Assembly: GCA_947623755.1 (NCBI GenBank)
Contig: CANQHB010000018.1
Location: 1 to 14,843 of the forward strand
Length of the DNA stretch: 14,843 nucleotides
Direction of reading: 5' to 3'
Source: an uncultured Bacilli bacterium
GTDB lineage: Bacteria > Bacillota_I > Bacilli_A > RF39 > UBA660
The position numbers were made by a program, and so were the translations under genes. Numbering within the stretch: the first letter of the stretch is position 1; each line of letters starts with the position of its first letter. The notes under the pieces are model-generated. The model did no database searches. It saw only the letters and a program-made list of their open reading frames with translations, and was not told the origin of the DNA. Below, piece after piece: positions 1-5,824 of the stretch.

Positions 1-1020
1 GTTATCATTATTAAAGAGAAAACCGTTGTATTGGTGTTCAATCATGGTTTTAAAAGATTCATCGTTAATACAGATAATTGGAATCGAAGAAGCAAGTCCT
101 TCAATGATGGTTAGGCCTTGAGTTTCACTAAGGGAAAAAGAAGTCATTACATTAAATAAATGATAATAAGTAGGAATTAAATCATAAGTGATTTTCCCAG
201 TAAAAATAACATGGTCACTTAAGTTTAATTTGGTGGTTAGGGCTTGTAAGTTAGCTAGTTCGGGGCCATCGCCTACAATCATTAATTTAAAATTAGGGTT
301 ATAGAGGATAAGCTTATTAAATGCAAGTATTTCTTTATCAAGATTCTTTTCTTTAGCAATCCGCCCGACAGTGCCAATAACAAAGTCGTTTTTCTTGAGA
401 TGGTATTTTTGACGGAGCTTTTTAAGAGTTCTTGCCATGTTATCATCTAGTTCAAATTTAGTCGTATCAATGCCAGTTGGAATAACATTTATCTCTTTTG
501 TAATATGATATTTATGTTGGAATAAGTCTTTTATTTTAGGGGTAGGAACGATTAATTCCGAACAGGTTTTTTCACAAAAATATTTAGTTAGCTTAATAAC
601 TATCTTTTTGCCTAAATTATTAAAGTGGTTGTGAGTAACATAATGAACGTAGTCTTCATACAAAGTGTGATAGGTATGGACGATGGGAATGTTTAATTTT
701 TTACTAACAAGACGAGAAAACATGCCAATTCCAAACTCCGTTTGAGAGTGAATAACGTCTAAATGCCAACTTTTAATGATTTTCATAGCCTTACGGGAAT
801 AGATACTAGTAAGACGCGTTTCATAAATACCGGTTTTAATGCCGGGGACGTAGATTATTTTGTTTTTTTCATCATAAATAAATTGATGATTTTGTAAGTT
901 AGCTGTTACGATATATATTTCGTGATGCATACTTTCTAAAGCTTCTTTAAGCATTTTAATACTAGTTGTAACCCCGGATACATAGGGTTCATAGGCATCA
1001 GTAAAAATTCCTATTTTCAT
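1..1020 (-). CDS. GT4 glycosyltransferase, probably 1,2-diacylglycerol 3-glucosyltransferase (C-terminus beyond window)
   Basis: The reverse strand is open from an ATG at 1020 to the window edge, giving 340 residues without a stop. It begins MKIGIFTDAYEPYVSGVTTS, the usual start of GT-B family 4 enzymes with the glycine-rich acceptor loop at 15-21. HTYHTLYEDYVHY at 115-127 is characteristic of the diacylglycerol glucosyltransferase (MGS-type) branch. VGRIAKEKN (218-226) and VGDGPE (249-254) form the nucleotide-sugar domain, and the EX7E motif is E299/E307 in ETQGLTIIE. Known relatives transfer glucose from UDP-glucose to diacylglycerol at the inner membrane face, making a membrane glycolipid and lipoteichoic-acid anchor. 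About 50-60 C-terminal residues should lie outside the window. The start is set by the site TTGAGGTT just upstream. Fold confidence is high; exact sugar and acceptor are inferred. Confidence 0.85.
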   Translation of the reverse strand, partial: MKIGIFTDAYEPYVSGVTTSIKMLKEALESMHHEIYIVTANLQNHQFIYDEKNKIIYVPGIKTGIYETRLTSIYSRKAMKIIKSWHLDVIHSQTEFGIGMFSRLVSKKLNIPIVHTYHTLYEDYVHYVTHNHFNNLGKKIVIKLTKYFCEKTCSELIVPTPKIKDLFQHKYHITKEINVIPTGIDTTKFELDDNMARTLKKLRQKYHLKKNDFVIGTVGRIAKEKNLDKEILAFNKLILYNPNFKLMIVGDGPELANLQALTTKLNLSDHVIFTGKITYDLIPTYYHLFNVMTSFSLSETQGLTIIEGLASSIPIICINDESFKTMIEHQYNGFLFNNDN

Positions 1021-1025
1021 ATTTT

Positions 1026-1067
1026 AACCTCAAGTTAATTATATAACATTTTAATTAAAATGCAACA
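1026..1067 (-). promoter_or_regulatory. Promoter and ribosome binding site of the glycosyltransferase gene
   Basis: On the reverse strand, TATAAT (1043 to 1038) is preceded by a weak -35 candidate TTGCAT (1065 to 1060) with a 16-base spacer. The ribosome site TTGAGGTT (1034 to 1026) begins almost at the predicted transcript start near 1031. The -35 region is shared with the divergent murI promoter. Confidence 0.5.
1047..1062. repeat. 16-bp perfect palindrome in the divergent promoter region
   Basis: CATTTTAATTAAAATG is a perfect inverted repeat lying between the two divergent -10 boxes. It falls in the spacer of the glycosyltransferase promoter and touches the murI -35 candidate. It could be an operator. 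An AT-only core in an AT-rich genome makes chance occurrence possible. Confidence 0.5.
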
Positions 1068-1105
1068 TTTTTAGAATATTTATAGTATAATAGATTTAGA
1101 GGTGA
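1062..1105 (+). promoter_or_regulatory. Promoter and ribosome binding site of murI
   Basis: TATAAT at 1086-1091 has a weak -35 candidate GCAACA at 1062-1067 (18-base spacer). The ribosome site AGAGGTGA is at 1098-1105, four bases before the ATG. A start 6-8 bases after the -10 would put the RNA 5' end at the first bases of the ribosome site. Confidence 0.55.
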
Positions 1106-1109
1106 AATT

Positions 1110-1835
1110 ATGATTGGGGTTTTTGATTCGGGAATTGGTGGAGTTACCGTTTTTAAAGAAATACTAAAAGAAATGCCTAATTATGATTATATTTATTATA
1201 GTGATTCGATAAATAATCCCTATGGGGATAAAGACAAAGAAGAATTAATTAAAATAACAGAAGATATTGTAAAGTATCTTGTAAATAGTGGCTGTAAAGT
1301 AATTGTCATTGCTTGTAATACAGCAAGTGCGATATGTAAAGAATATTTACGAGAACATTTTTCCGTACCGATTATAGCCATAGAACCGGCAATAAAACAA
1401 GTATATGATAAAAATGCCGAAGGAAAAACCTTACTTTTGGCGACTAAAGGAACGATGGATTCAGAGAAATTTAGGGAATTATATAATAAATATAATAATA
1501 AAATGACATATTTACAAGAATGCGGAGGTTTAGCAGATTTAATTGAGGCCGATAAAAAATTAGAAATAAAACAATATTTAAAAGAAAAGTTAGAGAAATA
1601 TAAAGGGGTAGAGAATTTAGTTTTGGGTTGTACACATTATCCTTTAATTATAGAGGAGTTTAAAGAAGTATTAGGAGATGTGAATATTTATCATGGGGCA
1701 AAGGGTGTAGTAAAAGAATTAAAAAGGGTAGTAGAAGTAAATAAGATTAAACCTGGTTCAGGAAAAATAAAATTTATAGATACTTCAAAAAAAGAAGCCA
1801 AAGCAAATAGATTTTGGCAAATATTAAAGGATTAA
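1110..1835 (+). CDS. murI: Glutamate racemase
   Basis: A 241-residue cytoplasmic enzyme interconverting L- and D-glutamate, supplying D-Glu for the peptidoglycan stem peptide. Family marks are MIGVFDSGIGG at the N-terminus (catalytic-site Asp6 and Ser7), NNPYGD at 35-40, and the two catalytic cysteines, Cys69 in ACNTAS and Cys174 in GCTHYPLI. Both acid/base cysteines are present, so the enzyme should be active. It is somewhat shorter than the usual 260-270 residues, mostly at the C-terminus, with no motif missing. The start has a good ribosome site four bases upstream. It is divergent from the glycolipid glycosyltransferase and convergent with the HTH gene, whose stop overlaps its own by four bases. 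It appears monocistronic. Confidence 0.96.
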   Translation: MIGVFDSGIGGVTVFKEILKEMPNYDYIYYSDSINNPYGDKDKEELIKITEDIVKYLVNSGCKVIVIACNTASAICKEYLREHFSVPIIAIEPAIKQVYDKNAEGKTLLLATKGTMDSEKFRELYNKYNNKMTYLQECGGLADLIEADKKLEIKQYLKEKLEKYKGVENLVLGCTHYPLIIEEFKEVLGDVNIYHGAKGVVKELKRVVEVNKIKPGSGKIKFIDTSKKEAKANRFWQILKD

Positions 1836-2311
1836 ATATTAATTAAATCAACAATTTCATCTTCCATTTTCTTTAGAGGAATTTCTTCATCTATGCGACC
1901 CATAATGTAGTCGGCGGAAACATTAAATATTTTGGTATATTCTATTAAAAAAGAAGTTAAAATTAAAGTTTTACCATTTTCATAACGAGATATAACACCA
2001 TTATCAGTGTTTAATATTTTAGCTATATATTTTTGGGTATAACGATTTATTTTGCGCATATGTTTAATTCTTTGTTGATGGAGTTCATAATTGATATTAG
2101 GACGCATATTGGGGTATTTTGGGATATCAGTTAGGCCTAAGGCATAATCTAGCGAGATATCAAAAATTTTACAAAAATCAATTAGGCGAGGTAAGGGAAT
2201 AGGACTAATTTCTGTTTCCCAAACGCAATATGTACTTATTGCAACACCTAAAATTTTAGCTAGGTCTTTTTGTTTTAAATCATGTGAATCTCTTATATAT
2301 CTTAAATTCAT
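1832..2311 (-). CDS. Transcriptional regulator with two tandem XRE-type HTH domains
   Basis: This 159-residue protein holds two Cro/C1-type helix-turn-helix units in one chain. The first is residues 3-61 (LKQKDLAKILGVAISTYCVWE, ending ISLDYALGLTD). The second is residues 81-141 (YTQKYIAKILNTDNGVISRYE, ending VSADYIMGRID). The two endings are recognisably duplicated. A proline-containing linker (62-80) and an acidic tail (142-159) complete it, with no sensor domain. One chain could bind two DNA half-sites in direct orientation, and a pair of TTGTAAA direct repeats lies 18-32 bases upstream of its start, so autoregulation is plausible. Ribosome site is weak (GTGGGAT). The target genes are unknown. 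The HTH assignment is firm; the regulon is inference. Confidence 0.88.
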   Translation of the reverse strand: MNLRYIRDSHDLKQKDLAKILGVAISTYCVWETEISPIPLPRLIDFCKIFDISLDYALGLTDIPKYPNMRPNINYELHQQRIKHMRKINRYTQKYIAKILNTDNGVISRYENGKTLILTSFLIEYTKIFNVSADYIMGRIDEEIPLKKMEDEIVDLINI

Positions 2312-2328
2312 TGTTATCCCACTCTCAC

Positions 2329-2343
2329 TTTACAATTTTACAA
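2329..2343 (-). repeat. Direct repeat TTGTAAA pair, candidate operator of the HTH gene
   Basis: On the reverse strand TTGTAAA occurs at 2343-2337 and 2335-2329, eight bases apart, just upstream of the tandem-HTH start codon. A similar pair (TTGTAAAA, ten bases apart) lies at 7821-7838. Function is inferred only from position and from the regulator having two HTH domains. Confidence 0.35.
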
Positions 2344-2480
2344 GAAAATGAACTATTAGTTATAAGTATTTATGTATTAGCAATATTTTTTATAAATTAA
2401 CATAAAAACCAAGAAAAATATATCACAATATTGTCTATTAAAAAAATTTAAGAGAGAAAATAAGAGGAATAATTTTATAT

Positions 2481-2509
2481 TTGACACACATTTGTTTGGG
2501 TAGTATAAT
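2481..2509 (+). promoter_or_regulatory. Distal pcrA promoter, perfect sigma-A consensus
   Basis: TTGACA (2481-2486), a 17-base spacer and TATAAT (2504-2509) give a full consensus match. The predicted start near 2516 leaves about 98 bases of leader before the pcrA ATG. No terminator with GC pairs lies between it and pcrA. Confidence 0.8.
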
Positions 2510-2588
2510 GATAATAGGCTTAAAAATAAAGAAGGAAAAAATAAATAAAAGAAATAAAATAAAGTGCCTTTTGTTGAAAATTTATTTT

Positions 2589-2608
2589 TGATATAATTAG
2601 GTAGGTGG
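2589..2608 (+). promoter_or_regulatory. Proximal extended -10 promoter and ribosome site of pcrA
   Basis: TGATATAAT (2589-2597) is an extended -10 with no good -35. The ribosome site AGGTGG (2603-2608) starts five bases after it, where transcription would be expected to begin. It selects the ATG at 2614, five bases downstream, over the in-frame GTG at 2605 that lies inside the site. Confidence 0.5.
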
Positions 2609-2613
2609 TAGTA

Positions 2614-4698
2614 ATGTTAAATAGTTTAAATGAACAACAATTAGAAGCAGTAAAACATATAGATGGACCTTGTTTGGTAATTGCAGGGGCTGGGTCGGGA
2701 AAGACAAAAGTATTAACAACGAGAATTGCTTATTTAATGGAACAGGGAGTAAGAGATTATAATATATTAGCCATTACCTTTACAAATAAAGCGGCTAAAG
2801 AAATGCGCGAGAGATTAAATGTATTAGTGCCAGATAATCAAGTATTTGTGGGGACCTTTCACTCTTTTGGTTTAAAAATAATTAGAGAAAATTTGGAAGC
2901 TTTAGGAATGGCGAAAAATTTTTCCATAATTGATTCCGATGACGTGTTAAGTTTAATTAAAAAAATTATGAAAGAAAAGAATATTGACCCTAAAGAAGTT
3001 AGTCCATATTTTGTAAGAAGTAAAATTAGTTTTATTAAAAATGAATTATTAACAGATAGTGATATGGCAAAATTCTTTAAGAGCGAGGCCGAGGTAAAAG
3101 CGGGGGAGATATATCAGGAATATAATAGAGTTTTAAGAAAAAATAATAGTGTAGATTTTGATGATTTACTTACTTTACCGGTGGAGTTATTTAAAAAGAA
3201 TCACGAAATATTAGAGAGATATCAAGACCATTTTAAATATATTTTAATCGACGAGTATCAAGATACAAATGAAGTACAATATAAATTAAGTAAACTACTG
3301 GGGGCGAAGTATCGAAATATGTTTATTGTGGGAGACAGTAATCAAAGTATTTATCGGTTTAGAGGAGCAAATTTTCGGAATATTTTAAATTTTGAAAAAG
3401 ATTATACCGATGCGCATGTAATTACTTTGGAACAGAATTATCGGAGTACCAAAAATATTTTAGACGCGGCTAATTCGGTTATTAAAAACAATAAAGAACG
3501 AAAAGATATGGAACTTTTTAGTAATTTAGGGGAAGGAGTTAAAGTTAAATACATGCGCAGTTATGATGAAAAGCATGAAGTAACTTTAATTGTCGAAGAA
3601 ATAAAGAAATTATTAAATGAAGGATATAAATATCAAGATATAGCGATATTTTATAGAACTAATGCCCAGTCTCGAAATGTAGAAGAAATACTTTTGAAAA
3701 ATAATTTACCATATAAAGTGGTGGGTAGTTATTACTTCTATAACCGGCGTGAAATTAAGGATTTACTATGTTATTTACGACTTATTAACAATCCGAATGA
3801 TGATATTAGCTTAAGAAGAATTATAAATGTTCCCAAAAGAAAGATTGGAAATAAATCGATAGATAATTTAGAAGAAGTGGCAAGAGTAAATAATACTTCC
3901 ATGTTTGAAGCAATCGAATCGGGAAAAGAGTTAGAATTTAAAAATTTAATTAGAGAATTACAGGAAGATACTTTAAATTTAAGTTTAACCGAATTAGTTG
4001 ATGACGTCTTAGAAAAAAGTGGACTAAAACAAGAATTAGAACAAGAAAAGACTTTAGAAAGTGAACTAAGACTAGAAAACTTGATGGAATTTAAGAGTAT
4101 TACCGCGTCATTTGAGGCTCGGACCGGTTCGGTTAATTTAGGAGATTTCTTAGATGAAATTAGTTTAATTGCTGATATATCAGAGCACCAAGATAATGAA
4201 GAAGTTATTACGTTAATGACTTTACATAGTGCAAAGGGTTTGGAATTTCCAGTCGTGTTTATTACCGGAATGGAAGAGGGAATATTTCCGCATGCGAATG
4301 CCTTTTTGGAGGGCGAAGAAGGAATCGAAGAAGAGCGAAGACTTTGCTATGTGGGATTTACAAGAGCTAAAGAAAGACTTTATTTAACTAATGCTAAGCG
4401 AAGAATGCTATATGGAAAAACAAATGTAAATGTGCCATCAAGATTTATTAATGAAATAAATAAGGAAGTTTTAGAAGTTAGTAATCAAAGTATTAAAGAA
4501 GAAAAAGTTATTGATAAAAAGGAAATGTATACCGATGAAGTGGTAGATTTTCAGAATGGAGATATTGTTATGCACACAATTTATGGCCGAGGAGTTGTCA
4601 TAAGTGTGGATGATAGATTTGTAAGTATTGCTTTTGCTAAGAATTTTGGAGTTAGGAAATTATTGAAAAATCATAGAGGTTTAAAAAAATTACAATAA
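2614..4698 (+). CDS. pcrA: ATP-dependent DNA helicase PcrA (UvrD/Rep family, SF1A)
   Basis: A 694-residue 3'-5' helicase for repair, restart of replication and removal of RecA or RNA polymerase from DNA. Visible motifs: Walker A AGAGSGKT (24-31, Lys30), motif Ia TFTNKAAKEM, Ic GTFHSFGL, Walker B DEYQDTN (213-219), motif III GDSNQSIYRFRGA (240-252), QNYRS motif IV, motif V TLHSAKGLEF and motif VI CYVGFTRAKERL. The C-terminal segment from GDIVMHTIYGRGVV onward is the Tudor-like fold that in PcrA contacts RNA polymerase. It is slightly shorter than the usual 720-740 residues, mainly in the linker before that fold. The ATG at 2614 is preferred to the longer GTG start at 2605 because AGGTGG overlaps the latter. 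In Bacillus pcrA is followed directly by ligA; here one gene intervenes. Confidence 0.95.
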   Translation: MLNSLNEQQLEAVKHIDGPCLVIAGAGSGKTKVLTTRIAYLMEQGVRDYNILAITFTNKAAKEMRERLNVLVPDNQVFVGTFHSFGLKIIRENLEALGMAKNFSIIDSDDVLSLIKKIMKEKNIDPKEVSPYFVRSKISFIKNELLTDSDMAKFFKSEAEVKAGEIYQEYNRVLRKNNSVDFDDLLTLPVELFKKNHEILERYQDHFKYILIDEYQDTNEVQYKLSKLLGAKYRNMFIVGDSNQSIYRFRGANFRNILNFEKDYTDAHVITLEQNYRSTKNILDAANSVIKNNKERKDMELFSNLGEGVKVKYMRSYDEKHEVTLIVEEIKKLLNEGYKYQDIAIFYRTNAQSRNVEEILLKNNLPYKVVGSYYFYNRREIKDLLCYLRLINNPNDDISLRRIINVPKRKIGNKSIDNLEEVARVNNTSMFEAIESGKELEFKNLIRELQEDTLNLSLTELVDDVLEKSGLKQELEQEKTLESELRLENLMEFKSITASFEARTGSVNLGDFLDEISLIADISEHQDNEEVITLMTLHSAKGLEFPVVFITGMEEGIFPHANAFLEGEEGIEEERRLCYVGFTRAKERLYLTNAKRRMLYGKTNVNVPSRFINEINKEVLEVSNQSIKEEKVIDKKEMYTDEVVDFQNGDIVMHTIYGRGVVISVDDRFVSIAFAKNFGVRKLLKNHRGLKKLQ

Positions 4699-4701
4699 TT
4701 T

Positions 4702-4791
4702 ATGGCTAAATGATTGAAGCGAGTATGTGTCCAGGTTGAGAAAATCTTCGGAAGTGCAAATGAAATTTCCATTTTTAAAAAAATAAAGTAA
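4702..4791 (+). other. Short reading frame interrupted by TGA, downstream of pcrA
   Basis: ATG GCT AAA is followed by TGA and then by 25 open codons to TAA at 4789-4791, three bases after the pcrA stop and just before a terminator. It has no Shine-Dalgarno site. The 25 codons (from a TTG at 4714) read LKRVCVQVEKIFGSANEISI and then FKKIK. The +1-shifted frame is also open over much of the stretch. Base composition is less AT-rich than neighbouring intergenic DNA. It may be a gene remnant, a structured RNA or chance. I do not recognise it. Confidence 0.25.
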
Positions 4792-4800
4792 ATAATTAAT

Positions 4801-4838
4801 AAAGTCACGACCATTTTAAGGTGGTGATTTTATTTTTT
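4801..4838 (+). terminator. Probable terminator after pcrA
   Basis: TCACGACC (4805-4812) pairs with GGTGGTGA (4820-4827) with one G-G mismatch and a 7-base loop, extended by A-T pairs outward, and is followed by TTTTATTTTTT. The T-rich tract also takes part in the alternative hairpin 4827-4849. Confidence 0.6.
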
Positions 4839-4849
4839 GAAAATAAAAT
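4827..4849 (+). repeat. AT-only 10-bp hairpin competing with the terminator
   Basis: ATTTTATTTT (4827-4836) and AAAATAAAAT (4840-4849) form a perfect 10-bp inverted repeat with a 3-base loop. In addition CCATTTTA (4811-4818) matches TAAAATGG (4844-4851), followed by TTTT. These pairings exclude the terminator stem, so the leader can adopt alternative folds. Confidence 0.5.
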
Positions 4850-4851
4850 GG

Positions 4852-4898
4852 TTTTAAAATACTTTATTAAATGATATAATGAATTTAATAAATGGAGG
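4852..4898 (+). promoter_or_regulatory. Promoter and ribosome site of the nucleotidyltransferase gene
   Basis: Extended -10 TGATATAAT (4872-4880) with a poor -35 (TTTTAA, 4852-4857, 17-base spacer). The ribosome site GGAGG (4894-4898) sits five bases before the ATG at 4904. The in-frame ATG at 4892 overlaps this site and is rejected as the start. Confidence 0.65.
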
Positions 4899-4903
4899 TT
4901 TTT

Positions 4904-5824
4904 ATGGAAAAAGCGTTAGTAGTCATGGCCGCCGGAATGGGAAGTCGTTTTGGGGGATTAAAACAAATTGAACCAGTAGGGCCCAATGGAGAGTTTATAG
5001 TTGATTATTCAGTATATGACGCCAAAAGAGCGGGGTTTACTAAAGTGGTGTTTATCATTAAAAAAGAATTATTAGATACTTTTAAAAAGACGATTGGTAC
5101 TAGATTAGAAAAAGAAATAAAAGTAGAATATGCTTTTCAAGATATAAATGATATTCCGGAAGAAAAGAAATATTTAGCGAAAGTAAGAGAAAAACCGTGG
5201 GGAACAGCCCAAGCAGTGATGTCCGCAAGAGATTTAGTTAATGATAGTTTTGTTGTTATAAATGCGGATGATTTTTATGGATATGACGCTTATTTAAAGG
5301 CAAGTAAATTTTTAGATGAAAGTAAAATAGATAATGAATATGCTTGTATAAGTTATCCAATTAATAAAACAATTTCAAAGTTTGGGAGTGTTAAAAGAGG
5401 AGTATGCTTTATTAAAGATGATGAGATTGTAAAAATGGTTGAAAGTAGTGTTACTTTAGAAGGAAATCAAGTAAAAGCCGTACCTTTAAATGGAAGTGAT
5501 GTTTTTACAGTAGAATTAAATCATCCAGTATCAATGAATATGTTTGCGTTTAAAAAAGGATTTTTTAATTATTTAGAGGAATATTTACAAGATTATTTTT
5601 TGAAAGATGAAGAATTTATTTTAAAAAATGAAGCTTTATTACCGGAAGCGATAAGACAAAATTTAGATAGAAAGAAAATAGTTTTAAAAAATTTAGTCGC
5701 ACAAAGTGAGTGGATGGGAATTACTTATAAAGGAGACTTACAAGATTTAAAAGATAAAATTAATATTTTAATAGAAAAGGGTGAATATCCAAAGAGACTT
5801 TGGAATAATGATGGAAGAGATTAA
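4904..5824 (+). CDS. Sugar nucleotidyltransferase-like protein
   Basis: This 306-residue cytoplasmic protein has the nucleotidyltransferase Rossmann fold. The N-terminal signature is GMGSRFGGLKQ (11-21, with Arg15 and Lys20 as nucleotide-binding and activating residues). PWGTAQAVM (98-106) and NADDFYG (120-126, metal-binding aspartates) follow. Such enzymes join a sugar phosphate to an NTP to give a nucleotide sugar and pyrophosphate, feeding wall or polysaccharide synthesis. The substrate cannot be read from the sequence: the protein lacks the clear hallmarks of GalU or RmlA, and matches a group often left as 'nucleotidyltransferase'. The C-terminal 100 residues are probably the acceptor-specific part. 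Its end overlaps ligA by 17 bases, so the two are co-transcribed. No promoter is seen before ligA. Confidence 0.85.
   Translation: MEKALVVMAAGMGSRFGGLKQIEPVGPNGEFIVDYSVYDAKRAGFTKVVFIIKKELLDTFKKTIGTRLEKEIKVEYAFQDINDIPEEKKYLAKVREKPWGTAQAVMSARDLVNDSFVVINADDFYGYDAYLKASKFLDESKIDNEYACISYPINKTISKFGSVKRGVCFIKDDEIVKMVESSVTLEGNQVKAVPLNGSDVFTVELNHPVSMNMFAFKKGFFNYLEEYLQDYFLKDEEFILKNEALLPEAIRQNLDRKKIVLKNLVAQSEWMGITYKGDLQDLKDKINILIEKGEYPKRLWNNDGRD

Larger units (their letters stand above)
2312..2613. other. Intergenic region between HTH regulator and pcrA (302 bp)
   Basis: No convincing gene is seen. From left to right it holds TTTACAA repeats close to the regulator start, a 10-bp palindrome ACAATATTGT (2425-2434), a consensus promoter (2481-2509) and an extended -10 promoter (2589-2597). 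AAAAATAAAT (2537-2546) can pair with ATTTATTTTT (2580-2589), giving an all-AT long-range stem of doubtful stability. Whatever starts at the distal promoter has a leader of about 98 bases before pcrA. Confidence 0.6.

Noticed and set aside
2425..2434. Palindrome ACAATATTGT as a firm operator
   Set aside because: Only ten bases with AT core, 46 bases upstream of the distal -35 and with no second copy found; kept as a note in the intergenic entry only.
2605..2613. GTG at 2605 as the pcrA start
   Set aside because: The GTG lies inside the ribosome site AGGTGG; ATG at 2614 has proper spacing and gives the usual N-terminus (MLNSLNEQQ).
4699..4903. Known riboswitch or T-box leader after pcrA
   Set aside because: The GGTGGTGA element only loosely recalls a T-box antiterminator; no specifier region, AGAGAG-like or other conserved core was found, and no other riboswitch consensus fits.
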